NCBI GenBank assembly: GCA_021613335.1
Contig: JAJTWR010000401.1
Coordinates: 275,001-339,000 of the forward strand
From: Whitmania pigra
Taxonomy: Eukaryota; Annelida; Clitellata; Hirudinida; Haemopidae
DNA: 64,000 bases
Direction of reading: 5' to 3'
A program made the position numbers and the translations under genes. The notes under the pieces were generated by a model. It worked only from the letters and a program-made list of their open reading frames with translations. It was not told where the DNA came from and did not search any database. This document shows positions 40,101 to 64,000 of the stretch, piece by piece (position 1 is the first letter of the stretch; every line of letters begins with the position of its first letter).

Positions 40101-41867
40101 GTAATAAAAATGTTGCAAGAAACTTATTCGTGAAAGGTTGATGCATTTGCAAATAAAGGAAAAGCAGCACTGAGCAGAATTTTTCAGGCTTCCTTTATGT
40201 AAAGCAACACTTGTTCAAAAACGTGAAACAATTTGGCCATTTTCTAATCGGTTTTATCTTTGAATACTAACCCTCGTTAGTTTCAAGACTCTGTTTCATG
40301 TTGCATTTGATTTAATTTCTTTTATTAATTCCTACATAAACACTAAGAAATCAAATCAGCCAGTGTGTGATGTACTTTTTTTGATGCAATTTTTTAAAAT
40401 TTTAATTTAAGTTCCGGATTATGTGTCGTTAAATCTCAATGTAGTTGGTTGATAACTAATGCATAAAAGATACTGCTTTATTAAAATAAATTTCAAGCAA
40501 TTTAAATCATTGTAATAAACAGTCAGGCTTCAATATTTTATTGTAAATATATTAACAGGGAAAAACTATGCATTGTGACTGTCATATAAGCAACATAACA
40601 GACATAGCTAATCGTAGCTACTCCATGTTTACACAATGGTTTTCTAGAAAAAAATTAGCGCTAGAGGGAAATCTTTTGGATCAGAATAACTAAAAAATTA
40701 GCTGGCAGCTTGTGTGAATAAGTGATAATAATAATAATAATAATAATAATAATAGTAATGATGATGATAATAATACAATTATGATGATAATAATACAATT
40801 ATAATGCTAATGATAATAAAATTATAATGCTTATGATAATAATAAAATTATAATACTGACGATAATAATAAATTTATAATGCTAATGCTAATAATAAAAT
40901 TATAATAATTACGATGACAATAATAAAATTATAATAATGCTGATGATAATAATAAAATTATAATAATGCTGATGACAACGATGACTTTTCCGAATTAGGT
41001 TCCTCGACACATCCAAGCAGGCTGTTGGTGCAGGCTTCATACACGTCTTCAACATCATCATCTCTGAACATCTCTTTGTGGGGGACCCTTGTACCTGGTT
41101 AGTTACCATATGATGTCATCATCATGATACCACATGATGTCATCATCATGATACCACATGATGTCATCATCATGATACCACATGATGTCATCATCATGAT
41201 ACCACATGTTGTCATCATCATCATCATGAGGCATAAGCTTTACGACATGTTAATGATCACCATTATTCTTATAATCATCACTTTCGTTATCATCATCACC
41301 ACTTTTGTTAAGATCATCATCATCATCACCACCAGCATGATTATGGCCACCATCATCATTATCATTGTCATCATTGTCGTCATCATCTCCACTACCAGGT
41401 ATGTAATCAGCTTCATGTTGGACTCAACGCTGGGCCTTGTTATCATCTGCATCGGCCTTAAGTTCTCGTTGTGGTTCATTTTGAGGAGGAGGTGGAACAT
41501 GCTTGTATTTGGGACTTATGGTAAGTGGATGGATGGATGGATGGATGGATGGATAAATGAATGCGTGGATGGATGGATGGATGGATAAATGAATGTGTAG
41601 ATGGATGGATGGGTGGATACGGGATTATCCATAGGTTATTCTGGATTTTAAAGCTTATGACGGTACGATGCATCTCGTGAATAATTAATTAATAGTTAAC
41701 GGTTGTCATGCCAACAGCTCCGCCATCCCCGTGCAGGTCCTGGTTCTACCAGTGCTGCGTCTACGTCGGCATCATCGTCGTCGAGAAAGTCATCATCACT
41801 CTGGTCACACTCTTTCAATTTTGGAAGGAGGTTGGTGCTGCTGCTGCTGATGATGATGATGATGTGG

Positions 41868-41902
<35 letters not shown>

Positions 41903-41975
41903 TTGATGATGTTGGTGATGATGATGATGATGATGATGATGTTGGTGATGATGATGATGATGATGATGTTGGTGC

Positions 41976-42010
<35 letters not shown>

Positions 42011-42803
42011 TTGGTGATGATGATGATGATGTTGGTAGTGTCGATAATGATGACAGTGGTGATAATGATGTAATGATTGAAGCAATGTTAACAATTATGG
42101 CTACAATAGTGGCAATGATAGTAATGGTGGTGATGATGATGATTATACTTTTTTTTATTGTAATCATAATCATAATCACCAGGTAGGTGAATGGATCCTC
42201 ACCAGGTCGACAAATGCAAACTTCGAACTGGTTTTGGTAATGTTCATCATTCCTCTCATCGTCAACGTGAGTCAAACACATCATAATTATCATCATTAAT
42301 CGATTAATTTATCAGTCGTTAACATTATTATCATGGCCAGGCCCTTTAGTTAACGTGATGTATAATATCATCGCCAGCAGCAACAACAATAGCAGTTTTG
42401 TTATCATTATCAGTAGTAAATTCAAAAAACAAATTATAGATGCAAATAAATGTCATTATTTTCCTTTTTGAATTTATTTATAATTTTATTAAAATTTTCA
42501 ATTATTTTCATTTCCAATCCAAACCAGGCCATCATCTTCTGGATAGTGGACAACTTCTTAAAACTCCACCATGCTCCGGTCTCCCCAGGGTCGAGAAAGG
42601 TTGCAACGAAGGACCACACCTTCCCCATACCCTGCGACATCCTCGACCACGGCTATAGGCACCTCAGCCCGAAGTCCTACCGCCCCCTGGTAAGCTCCAG
42701 GGATGAGACGGCCCCCTTGGTGGACTTAGACGAAGAGGAGGAGATTAAAGTTGTTTTTGACACTACGAGTCGAGGCAATGCCGTGTCGAAGATTAAGGAC
42801 TGA
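37107..42803 (+). CDS. STIMATE: STIMATE (TMEM110) homologue, ER membrane activator of STIM1
   Basis: STIMATE is an ER multi-pass protein that promotes STIM1 activation and store-operated calcium entry at ER-plasma membrane junctions. Seven exons join in phase: 37107-37242, 37837-37885, 40999-41097, 41399-41520, 41718-41830, 42183-42266, 42528-42803, giving 292 aa (human 294). Matches to the family include [75 protein letters not shown] and FWIVDNFL. At least four hydrophobic helices are visible, then an acidic polar tail. An AG (CAG at 37101-37103) just before the ATG suggests a noncoding upstream exon; two tandem ATGs (37107, 37110) make the exact start ambiguous by one residue. The microsatellite-rich introns are described separately. 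Confidence 0.93.
37886..40998 (+). other. Large STIMATE intron with a possible decayed coding remnant
   Basis: This 3.1 kb intron holds the 50-bp tandem repeat (37891-38060) and a microsatellite of GATAATAAT and AAATTATAATGC words at 40720-40980. At 39715-40015 a stretch ([11 protein letters not shown], and [20 protein letters not shown]) has protein-like composition in two frames split by a shift near 39775. I do not recognise it; a decayed transposon gene is possible. Confidence 0.45.
37891..38060. repeat. 50-bp tandem repeat, 3.4 copies, starting 5 bp after a splice donor
   Basis: Units start at 37891, 37941, 37991 and 38041 (partial) with the core ATGTTATGTTAACTTTAATT. Units are nearly identical, so the array is young. 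The STIMATE donor GTGAG occupies 37886-37890 immediately before the first unit. Confidence 0.95.
41098..41230. repeat. 24-bp tandem repeat directly after a STIMATE donor
   Basis: TGATGTCATCATCATGATAC plus CACA repeats at 41111, 41135, 41159, 41183 and 41207 (last partial). The array starts 13 bases into the intron that begins GTTAGT at 41098. Each unit contains the CRE-like word TGATGTCA. Confidence 0.95.
41521..41620. repeat. (GGAT)n at a splice donor
   Basis: The STIMATE donor GTAAGTGGATGGATGGATGG runs straight into the array, which continues with ATAAATGA interruptions to about 41620. Confidence 0.9.
41837..42035. repeat. (GCT)n/(GAT)n/(GTT) microsatellite at a splice donor
   Basis: After donor GTTGGT at 41831 come GCT triplets, then about 190 bp of GAT triplets punctuated by GTTGGT. 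The punctuating GATGTTGGTGATGAT recurs several times, giving an irregular higher-order repeat. Confidence 0.9.
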
Positions 42804-45800
42804 GGCGATTATTTTTGTGGTCGGACGAATGTCGAGTGTTTATAAAGTGGTTTTATTGAGTCGCTTGTTTTATTTATTGTAATTAATATTAAGATCATTC
42901 AGGTTGAACAAATTTTAATTATGTGTTATGCTATTTTGATTGTTATTGTATTATTATTATTATTATTTCATTTCTGTTGACATTATCTGTAAATGTACTG
43001 ACCATACACGTCGACATCTGATACGCTACGCATTACAATTATGGTCATCCCATACTGATATTTTTGCATATTGTAACCATTATTTTTGCCTTATTATCAC
43101 CGCCACTGTTATTTTATTGATAATTATTATTTATTATTGTCATTTTATTGATAATTATTGTTTATTATTGTCATTTTATTTATAATTATTATTTATCATT
43201 TATTATTTTATTCTCGATCTTTACATTTCTCAGCTTGTAAAGCATCCAATAATTCACCCAGGCACTGCCCCTTGATCAACTGCTGCCAGTTTTGTCAGTT
43301 GTTACCATTTGTTTTATTTTCGTTGCAATCAACTGTTGTTCCTGTTATCGTTATCGCCATCCCAATTTCTTCCTTATCAGTCGATTTTCTGTTGTTGCCG
43401 TGCAATAATGATGATGATAATTTTATCAATAATAATAATAATAAAGTTCTACTTACTGATTACAACGCTTTACGAATGATAATATTTTCCGAGTATTTTC
43501 GGTTGCTTTTACCATTTACTGCCTTCGCATGACTACCACCGTCATTCACCTTAGGAATGTAATCTCAATCAGCTGAGTTGACGACCTTACGAGTTTTGAG
43601 TGTAGATTTGCCTTTTGTTATTGTCACTTATTATTATTATCATTATTATTATTATTATTTATTTATGGTCATATAAGATCAGTTTAATGCGAGCATCTTG
43701 AGTAAATCCTGTTGAAGAAGTGTCTGTGAAGCTGTCGATCAATCCTTAACTTTTTAATTTTATTACACTACTTTATTTAACTTTTCTATTAATTAGCTTG
43801 CATTGCAATCACTTTTAGACTTCTCATGTACCACCTAGCCAGGATAAACGAATGTTATACGATACGAGACCACGACATGCAATAGTTTCTTGCGTGTAGT
43901 CGATTGTCGGTGATGCTTTGTTAAATTTAAGAACTTATCGCATACCACCACATGAGATTCATCATTCATTCGTTATTTCACTCACCATCCCTTGGTTATT
44001 ATTCGCCATAATTCTGATAATAATTACATCTGACACTTGTAATCGATACTTTTTCAATGTCATTTTCGACAAAATAAGAATAATTTAAAATATACCATCT
44101 CCATCACTTTATTCCTGGCAACAAATTGAGACATCTTGAACACTGTTTTATTTTATTTGACAAAAATGTCATTGCTAATCAACAATTATTGATCTCGAAT
44201 GCTCTTTGACTTGTTAATGGATTTGATTGTGCCTTGACAACTGAAAAATGTTGTATTTGAAGAATATTTTAAAATGAGATTGAACTGATGCTGCTCGAAT
44301 AAGATGGAATAATAATCTTTTTTCATCAATGAAAAGGGCATCAATGCAGACCTCATCCGGTCGATTCCGTCCACACTTTTCCATCCGCAAGAGCAACATG
44401 ACACGAGCATCTGGGTTTTGCTCATCTCGAATTGAAAGATTTTAAAATGGAAATCGAGGGCCTAAGCATTTAAAAAGAAAAAGAGAACAATTGAACTAAA
44501 AAGTGTCAAAAAGATTGAATTCCAATATGTGTCTCGAGGAGGATGATTTCTAAACTCTGTCTTGGAAATTGTGCTCTAAACCCTTTGGCGATACTCTCTC
44601 CTCGATAAACATTTGAGCTATAAATATATATAAATAAATAAATATAAATAAATAAATATACACATATATATATTATTATATCCTTTTTAAAGTTACGGTT
44701 TTCATTGCGCTTTTTGTCTGTTTAACGAGAGAAATCCGATGAAATAAATTGAGCCTGTTTAGGAATCGAAGGCAATCGCATCGTTTCAATTTTAATTGTT
44801 AAGCAATTGTTGCGCAAGAATGCACTCGGCAACCTCAACGTAACCAAACCAAACGCCATAAAGGAAGAATCAACATTCTGAAGCAAGACTAGGGAGGAAT
44901 GGAGCCTTGATGAACAGTATGAAGTATTAAAACGAGAATTATTGTTATGATGATGATGATGACTTAATAAATGGTGATATAAATTCTCTAGGCTGAGTAT
45001 GGATAAAAAAAATGGTGATGTAATAGATAGGCCACAGTAATGAGTATGAATACTGATGATGATGATGATTGTCAATCAGAGAATTTATGAGTGATGAAGA
45101 CAGCTGACCAATGAGAGTTTGAGATTAAAAGTTGATGCAACAAAAATTAATGATCAGCAGATGAACAGAATCTCATTGCATAAGTTAAAAGTGCTATAAC
45201 AAATCAAACAGGTCAAAAGTTAAACCAAAAATTAATTATTTCTGATTAACTAACTAACTAACTAACTAACTAGCTAACTACAACCTAGTGCACCTCAAAG
45301 AACTCGAAAGGTGGGATATAAAGGGAAGACACACTCACTCAGACCAAATAAATAAGCGAATAGATTTTTTGACGACTCAGCATCACACTTACACAAAAGA
45401 GGCACTTGTAGGTCTTCGCGAGTTCCTTGAGCTTGTTAGTTGAAGCAATTGATAAATAATAAAATGGTTATAATAAAATAATATTAATAATAATAATAAT
45501 AATATCATGTTATCATGATATTGTTATATTTATGTTAGATATGTTATCGTGAATCTTTCGTAAGCTGGAGATCATCATCAAGCTCGGAACACAATGACAA
45601 AAAGACGCCATCGGCACTTTCACGAAGTCCTCAGAGGATCTACGAGCGAAGAAGACAGCTGGCCAATGAGAGTTTGATGAGATTAAGAGTTGATGCAACA
45701 AAAATTAACGACAACAATAAAAATAAAATCAGCATTGGTGGTGACAACAAGCAATATGTATTGTATTAATGCATTGTATTAATGCTTGGATGTGGCTACG

Positions 45801-45980
45801 TGGCTAAAATATGTCCCGTTAGGCTATCTTTAAAAATTGTATTTGACATCGTGCAAACCTAGTAATGATGCCTACAACAGTGGTGATGATGATGATGATG
45901 CTGATGATCATGGCTTAAGCTGCTTGTGATATGCCTGCAGACAAAAAAATGTTAAACTCAGAAAATATTAACAAACCTCT

Positions 45981-46013
<33 letters not shown>

Positions 46014-46062
46014 AACCACCACAACAAATACAAGGCACAACAACACAACGCCACAGAGTCAT
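42804..46062. other. Intergenic between STIMATE and the TRIC gene (convergent), no gene seen
   Basis: AT-rich sequence with ATT patches (43620-43665), AAATAAAT runs (44630-44660), a (CTAA)n near 45255 and (CAA)n at 45983-46008. Open frames here are short and unrecognisable. 3' UTRs of both flanking genes should extend into it. Confidence 0.55.
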
Positions 46063-48853
<2,791 letters not shown>

Positions 48854-50335
48854 CTCGTCCTATTTATCTCAAGAATGAATTTAAATTCTTGAAAAATCTC
48901 CTAAGCTTCCTAAGGCAATCGAATCGGCCACAATTAGGCACAGAACTACAACGTCGTACGCTCCTAGCAACCCTGTAATGCAGCAGGTTGGGGAAGTTTG
49001 TAGAACTCCGTCGAAAAATAGAAAAGTAAAAATTCGTACCGGCATCTCAAAGAATTTTGGCTTTTGATGTAATTTGGAGTTAACGTTGGACTTATTTTGT
49101 TTGTGATTGAGCGATTATAAATTCTTAAAAATTAATCAAGATTTTTTTATATTTCTAGAAATGCAAAATATGAATAGAAGTAATAAAAATGTGGCTATTC
49201 GATAAATTAAAAGTATTGTATTTTATTATAATATAATATAGTAATCCGTATATATATATCTTGTATGTATGTACAATTCTTATACAAATCTTTAATCCTG
49301 AACCGATTTGATTGAAACTTGAAAAACTTGAGCACGTTGACTATGGGGTCAGTTTAGTCTATTTTGCAAAAAAATCGATACATTATTTTGCGTTTTATTG
49401 CAAAAAAAACCTCTTCTGGGCGTGCGCTGGCGAGCTTGGGTTCATGCTGATTAATATTCATGACGACAAGGCTACTGCATCCAGAGCGTCCTGAGACATT
49501 ACAACAACGTGAGGCCAGATTAAAAGATCAGAGAGATAGAGGCAGATGATCAGATACACTCAAAAGTTTACATAATTACCTGAAGGATTTCACTACGACC
49601 AACACAAATGCTATTCACAGCATCGAAGTTTTACAGTTGGATTGATGGATGTACACTGTAGTTATGCCAAAAAATTTAATTCAGAATCTCCTGGAATTTT
49701 CAGCAATGGAAAATTGAAACTATTCTAAACGCAACCACTCCCACAACTTCTCTTGACTTATACATGAGGAGCTACACCTGAATCAAAGCATTTTCTTGGT
49801 AACATCAGAAAGCATAATTCATGTTTTCATATGACCTCCTTCGGTGCCACAACAATTGTACTGCATCCATTTTCATCTACATTCACGGTCCAAGGGCATC
49901 ATTCTATCATTTGTCAATGAAGGCTGTTCCTTAATCAAATTTATTTAAATTTTCTTTTTTAGTATATTTTATTCTGTTTATTTATAATAGTTAATAATTT
50001 TTTTGTCTTTTAGATATATCCATAAATGAATTAGGTAGTTTAAGAACATTAAATTTATGTAGAACGGACAATGGGATGTTCGCGAAAGGTTTAATTATAA
50101 AGTATTGATTTCATTAATTCAAAATTGTTATTATATATCAATAAAATTTTGAAATAAAATCACTAAATTATCACATTTATATGCAGACGCCTTTGTCGGA
50201 CTGTTAAGTTTGAATTTATAATATATTGAATATAATATTTGAATTGTAATAAAATAAGCCAAAAAATAGAGTTTGTATATTTTATATTGTATTTAATCTT
50301 ACACAACCTTAAAAAAATTAGTTTACGATTTAAAA
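48854..50335. other. Intergenic between divergent TRIC and EIPR1 genes
   Basis: Both genes start outward from here, so promoters of both should lie within it. Near 49490-49545 a short stretch (CAACGTGAGGCCAGATTAAA onward) would read R-E-A-R-L-K-D-Q-R-D-R, a word seen in repeat-borne proteins, but it is too short to assign. Otherwise AT-rich. Confidence 0.5.
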
Positions 50336-53300
50336 ATGGATCAAGATTCACCCGTGATATACGGACTCGAGTTCCAGGTGAGTTTATTTTTGAGATCTTA
50401 AGGTATTTTAATAACCGTTGAGGTTTTAACCATTTCAATAAATAAAATTTAGGCTAGAGCTTTGGCTTGCTATTGTGCCGAAACGGATTTGGTGCAATAT
50501 TTTGCAGGGACTCAATCGTTGAGGTGTCAAAATCAGGTTGGCTTGTGAAAGACAACATTGATTATTTATGTTTGTGAAAATTTTTGTTTAAGCTGTTTTG
50601 TATGTTGTGCATATGCGTTTCATTTCTTTTGATCGAGTTTGTATTTACTGCTTTTGCATAGTCACTTTAAACATTTAATAATAATATCCCATTGCTTTGA
50701 TTGTTAAATTTATATTAGAAAACCAATATTTTACATTTCATTGCTTTTCACTGAGTAAATTTCAGCCACTCAACACAAAAATTACAAAAAAAGACAATTT
50801 GACAAATTAACTTCTAACTGAAAGTTTAATCCTATTACAACAGGTTCACTTAATAACGTTTGAAGATGAGACAAACAGCATTAGCAAAAAGATCTTCACT
50901 CATTCAGCTGGAGAAATATGGAGTCTGTCTAGTCCTGTGTCTCAGAGGAATCTCCTTTCTTCTGTCTATAATGAAGGTGAGTGATAATGATGATGATGAT
51001 GATGGTGGTGGTGGTGATAATGATGATGATGATGGTGGTGGTGAAAGTGATGTCGATTGTGATGTTAATAGCTTAACCTATTATTATTTAATTTAAGTGA
51101 TTATGACAATTTCATCTGACTAAACTATTTACATTAATGCCAATGCATGAAAATGAAAACAATTTGTATAAAATGAATTGACAATTTCATCTGACTAAAC
51201 TATTTACATTAATGCCAATGCATGAAAATGAAAACAATTGGTATAAAATGAATTGAATCAAATTAGTCATAATTAACCAACCCTATTAATAATAACATTA
51301 ACAGTAACAATAACTATTTGTTTTTCTCCAGTATCTGGAAACAAGACAATAATGAGGGCTGCTGTGTGGAGATTCACAACTGATGATGAGACATCTCCTT
51401 GTAAGTATCTAAAGCAACTCTTGGTTGATTGTAGCCATGATGATGGTGTTGGTTGGTGATGCTCACTCACTCACTCACTCACTCACTCACTCACTCACTC
51501 ACTCACTCACTCACTCACTCACTCACTCACTCACTCACTCACTCACTCACTCACTCATCACTCACTCACTCACTCACTCATTCACTCATTCAATACAGAT
51601 TTCTTTTCCAGTGATTGATGATGGAACCTCATCTGCTCCACTCCTTCAGGAGGTCACAAAAGTTCAAAGTTCAGAGCTTGGTGATGTCAGAAGGTCAGAC
51701 ATTTTAGAAACAGTGCTTAGAAGCTGATGGATGCGTTGATGATGTACGAATCGTAAAATGTGAATGATTTGTTAATTTTAGTCAATAAATATGTAGAAAT
51801 AGAAATAATGTAGTAATTATAGTAATATTAGTAATATAATAGTTAAATTAATATAAAACTATATTAAATAATTATTTCTATTTTATTATTACATCCTTTA
51901 TTCAATTTATTCCATGCCATCACGCATCCATCATCATCATCATCACTGCAGCCTTCTTTGGTATCCAAGCACCGAGAGAAGTGAGTTTGTTCTCCTTGTG
52001 GAAGGTCACCTTCTCCACTGTGACCTCGAAGCCAGTGGTTCCGAGGCGAAGGTTGCGATTGTATCATTTGTTGCGATTGTATCATTTGTTGCGATTGTAT
52101 CATTTGTTGCGATTGTATCATTTGTTGCGATTGTATCATTTGTTGCGATTGTATCATTTGTTGCGATTGTATCATTTGTTGCGATTGTATCATTTGTTGC
52201 GATTGTATCATTTGTTGCGATTGTATCATTTGTTGCGACTGTATCATTTGTTTCCCGTTTTTGTTTTGTTTTTTAAAACTCTGATTTTTTCGAAGCGATT
52301 TTTTTTGATTCTTGAACATTAAACAACATTAAACATTAAATGGCGGCAACAACGTCCAATCTTTCTTTGTCGTCAAACAGGTGATTTCCAAAGCATCACT
52401 TGAGGGCAAACTGCAGCCAAAGTTCACCTCGGGATGCTGGGATCCTCACCACAACTGCACCCAAGTGGCCACTGCTCAGGACACATCTATCAAGGGCTGG
52501 GACCTTAGGAATATGCAGTGAGTGAGATTGTCTCTGTTTAAGATTGTAATTTGATTGATATTTGTTATTGTTTATTACTATTTATTGGTGTAATTCCATT
52601 GCATAATGTTAAATCTGTAGTTGTTGATTGTTGTTGTTGTTGTTGTTATATAGTCCTTGAATATATTGCATTTTATAATTATAATTATTAGGCCTTACTT
52701 ATGAATTGGCGGCCAAGTAATATTAACGCTTTTGCTTGCGGCTACGGTAGAGTTTCTCTGACTGATTATAATTATTGGGATATAATTATGGCCAGGGTTT
52801 CACTAATTTGCAAATGTTTTTTGTGGGTGCAAACCAAAAACGAATAAAAATCAGTGCTAATTTATTTACGGCAACATTAACTACAATCATACAATGTTTT
52901 CATTTTATTCCACCAATTCACACTTCATTCTTCTATTACCTGCCCTCCTTAGACCGGCCTACACCATCGAAAACGCCCACTCTCACCTAGTCAGGGGTTT
53001 GGACTTCAACCCCAACAAGCAGTACGTCTTGGCAACTTGTGGTGATGACTGTAAGGTCAAGTTCTGGGACATAAGGAAGGCTTCCTCGCCCATCAAAACT
53101 TTGAGCGACCATTCTCATTGGTTGGCGATAGTTTGATTACTTTATCTTTCAACATGTATTGTATATAAACTCACATATATGAGTTTTACTCATATACTTT
53201 TCAGTACCTCATTAGATAAAATTGAAGTACTTGCATTCAATCTATGCACACATTCATCATTCATCCATCCGTCCATCCATTCCCTCACCAATTCATCCGT

Positions 53301-54313
53301 CATCCACAAGTTTCTTACTGACAACAGCATGATAAGACATTCTCCTCTGAAACCCTACAGGATCTGGAACGTCAAGTACAACCACTTCCACGACCAACTC
53401 GTCATCACTTCGAGCAGCGACGGACGAGTCATCCTGAACAACCTTCCGTCCATTTCCTCGGAGCCGTACGGAAACCTCATTGCGGACGAAGAGGACTACG
53501 AGAAGGACGAGGAGGAAGATTCGGAGTCGAAGTCGAGGTGGTTATGCGTGCGCAGTGCGACTCGTTAAATTTTAACATCTCAACATTGTTTGCCTATTAA
53601 AACATATCCATGTTAAAACTCATTTTCCAACATTCATTTGTTAGTTCATTTATCCATCCTTTCAATTATTTGTTCATTTGTTCACTCATTCATTCATATT
53701 TTTAATAGTAATAAGTTTAATAATAATAAGATTATTTTTATAGCTCCGTAAGCATGAGCGTCATGGTCGCTCAACCATTTGTATGGCGCTGCATCCATGG
53801 GGGTGCAAGTTGGGTTTCGAACACGACACGTAAAGACTGTTGCTTTCACCGTATTTCGCAGGCCCGCTACCCTCTGAGCTAACTTGCATGCCCTTCGGTA
53901 TCGATTATAAAACCAAGAGTTTCTGCAACTTGGTGTTAGACTAAAGCTTCTATCTGCAATGCTTTGAACAATTACTCAAAAAGTCAAAGCTCAACTCCTG
54001 AAAATGACATTGTGACATTATGTGTGAAGAAAGTAGTAACGTGGCATTGCTTTTTAATAACTTTTATCATTTTCCAAATATATTCAATCCTATCTTTCTA
54101 ATTTTAACCTATCATTTTATATTTTATTTTGATAAATCTAGATCCGAGGCTACCACCGATGGAATTGTACTGAAGTACGACGAGCATGAAGACAGCGTGT
54201 ACGGGGTAGAGTGGTCGTCTGCCGATCCCTGGGTTTTTGCGTCCCTCAGTTACGATGGAAGGATGGTCGTGGGACGAGTACCTAGGAGGATCAAGTATCA
54301 GATACTCCTTTGA
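50336..54313 (+). CDS. EIPR1: EIPR1 (TSSC1) homologue, WD40 EARP/GARP-interacting protein
   Basis: EIPR1 is a WD40 protein that binds the EARP and GARP tethering complexes and supports endosome recycling and dense-core vesicle traffic. Ten exons join in phase: 50336-50377, 50453-50536, 50844-50976, 51332-51400, 51612-51693, 51952-52060, 52381-52517, 52953-53120, 53361-53537, 54142-54313, giving 390 aa (human 387). Matches run end to end: [114 protein letters not shown] and the terminal IKYQILL. The middle blade (exons 51612 and 51952) is the most diverged. The donor of exon 51952 lies in an 18-bp minisatellite, described separately. Confidence 0.95.
51105..51255. repeat. Two tandem copies of a 75-bp unit in an EIPR1 intron
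   Basis: GACAATTTCATCTGACTAAA starts at 51105 and again at 51180. The two copies differ at one base that I can see (AATTTGTATA against AATTGGTATA), so the duplication is recent. Confidence 0.95.
51462..51592. repeat. (ACTC)n microsatellite in an EIPR1 intron
   Basis: About 30 CACT units with one slip near 51558 (CATCACT) and trailing CATT units. The Ser-Leu-Thr-His frame over it is an artefact. Confidence 0.95.
52052..52249 (+). repeat. 18-bp minisatellite containing a splice donor, 11 units
   Basis: GTTGCGATTGTATCATTT repeats head to tail from 52052 in eleven units; only the last differs (GCGACT). The unit is six codons and is open in the EIPR1 frame (V-A-I-V-S-F). The EIPR1 exon must end here: AAG|GTTGCG at 52051/52052 or ATT|GTATCA at 52060/52061 both splice in phase 0 to exon 52381. 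Both candidate donor words recur in every unit. Confidence 0.95.
53745..53895 (-). mobile_element. tRNA-derived SINE copy (minus) in an EIPR1 intron
   Basis: On the minus strand it reads GTTAGCTCAGAGGGTAGCGG (box A) and GTGTCGTGTTCGAAACCC (box B), followed by a diverged body. It belongs to the family at 33155 and 63058. The head preserves a nearly canonical tRNA box A. Confidence 0.8.
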
Positions 54314-54906
54314 TGGAGCACTATGAGTGATGATGGTTATGATGATAACTAGCTGTTGCAGAGAAGATGATTATTGTATTATTGACCAATTCATTCATTC
54401 CAATTGATTTAAATCATAAATAAATTTAAATAAAATTATTTATTTTGCAATTTATGATGACTTCATTTTCTATGCTTGAGCTCAAATAGCATCAGGCAAA
54501 TCATAATCCACACCACACCATGTACGAATACAGTACAAAATTCAGTTCAAAATTGACCGACTCAAAGTTACAAAACCACTGAAATTTAAAAAAAACAACA
54601 CCATTTTGAAAGGAGACATGCAGTACTTTCAGCTATTTTTATGGACCATGTGAAGCCAGATAAAATTATATTATATCAACGGTTTTTTGCTGACCAGATT
54701 TTTATTTTTAAGAGTTAAAGCTTCATGTATTTTGAAAAGTCATCAGAGGGTAATTAATATCTACTTTCCTGGTGAATTATAAATATTTAACCAAACCAAA
54801 GAAGCTTAATTTAATTTATATTATTAACAAACATATCAAAGTTGAGTAACAAATTATATAATAAATATATTTTAATACGATTATACACGTCGAGTCATCA
54901 AATCCA
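54314..54906. other. Convergent 3' spacer between EIPR1 and the polycystin gene
   Basis: AT-rich; AATAAA-like motifs near 54418 and 54429 could serve EIPR1. No gene seen. Confidence 0.5.
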
Positions 54907-63577
<8,671 letters not shown>

Positions 63578-64000
63578 CTTCCGAATAAAAAAAAAATGCG
63601 CGCTTTATTTTGGATTAGTCTAGAGACTTTCTAAATGCCTGCTAACTAATTTGTGAATTTTTGTTTTATTTTTTAAAATTGAAAAAAATTATATTCTTGA
63701 TTTTGTAACTGAAGGGGGTTTAAATTGTAATGAATGTCATATTTTTTCAATAAATCGATCAAATCTATGAAAAATGATGTAGCGCTGTTTTGGGCTCCTC
63801 CCTAAATGCGTGACGTCATCTATGGTTGGCCAATTAATTCCATTTGCCGGGGTAGCTAAATTATAGAATTATTTAAAATGAGAGTGCCGCTATCATCATC
63901 GTAATCAATACAGTCAACATTATCATCATCATTTTCACCATTGTCATTGTCATCGTTGCTCGCTAATTAAGGTCTTGTGATACGTGGCGATGATGATGGA
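63578..64000. other. Polycystin intron to window edge
   Basis: The acceptor of exon 63577 has a T-rich tract (plus strand AAAAAAAAAA near 63587-63596). Beyond it are AT-rich DNA and (ATC) patches near 63890-63955. No further exon recognised. Confidence 0.55.

Noticed and set aside
41124..41588. A 154-aa plus-strand frame overlapping STIMATE exons
   Set aside because: It is the 24-bp repeat and ATC-rich intron read in phase with part of exon 41399-41520; only the exon portion is real.
52052..52249. Regular short repeats as a possible CRISPR array
   Set aside because: Units are head to tail without spacers, and the context is an animal gene.
51864..52319. A 151-aa minus-strand frame of Q-M-I-Q-S-Q repeats, and two plus-strand frames over the same DNA
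   Set aside because: Antisense or shifted translations of the 18-bp EIPR1 minisatellite. Only the plus-strand frame continuous with exon 51952 has support.

Overview
The window is animal nuclear DNA. Its genes are split into many short GT-AG exons, it is AT-rich, it carries very long microsatellites (ATT, GAT/ATC, GAAT, GATT and ACTC units), tRNA-derived SINEs and LINE ends, and its proteins are clear animal orthologues. The gene set and texture suggest an invertebrate, most likely a lophotrochozoan such as an annelid, leech or mollusc. That taxonomic call is inference. Gene models below were spliced by eye, with reading phase checked across each junction.

Layout: (1) 1-718 (+), the 3' end of a Src-family tyrosine kinase. 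(2) 719-5838, a microsatellite-dominated spacer. (3) 5839-16958 (+), a CRMP/DPYSL gene (15 core exons, 567 aa) with a possible alternative 5' exon and a decayed Merlin-like transposon in its 4.1 kb intron. (4) 16959-20900, a spacer with two LINE 3' ends and an initiator tRNA-Met. (5) 20901-25582 (-), an unrecognised multi-exon gene, then an intronless, divergent CDK9-like kinase (25819-26940, -). (6) 27.9-32.7 kb, two tandem copies of a small unrecognised membrane-protein gene with duplicated promoters carrying paired CRE-like sites. (7) 33.1-35.4 kb, SINE copies and a retroelement ORF1-like gene. (8) 37107-42803 (+), STIMATE/TMEM110. (9) 46063-48853 (-), a TRIC channel (TMEM38). (10) 50336-54313 (+), EIPR1/TSSC1. 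(11) 54907 to the window end (-), the PLAT and 11-TM part of a polycystin-1-like gene.

There is no operon-style coupling. STIMATE (ER/STIM1 calcium entry), TRIC (ER counter-ion channel) and the polycystin all bear on calcium or ion handling, but their adjacency may be chance. The most unusual feature is that tandem and simple repeats repeatedly start within a few bases of 5' splice sites. In EIPR1 an 18-bp, frame-preserving minisatellite has multiplied the splice donor itself about eleven times.
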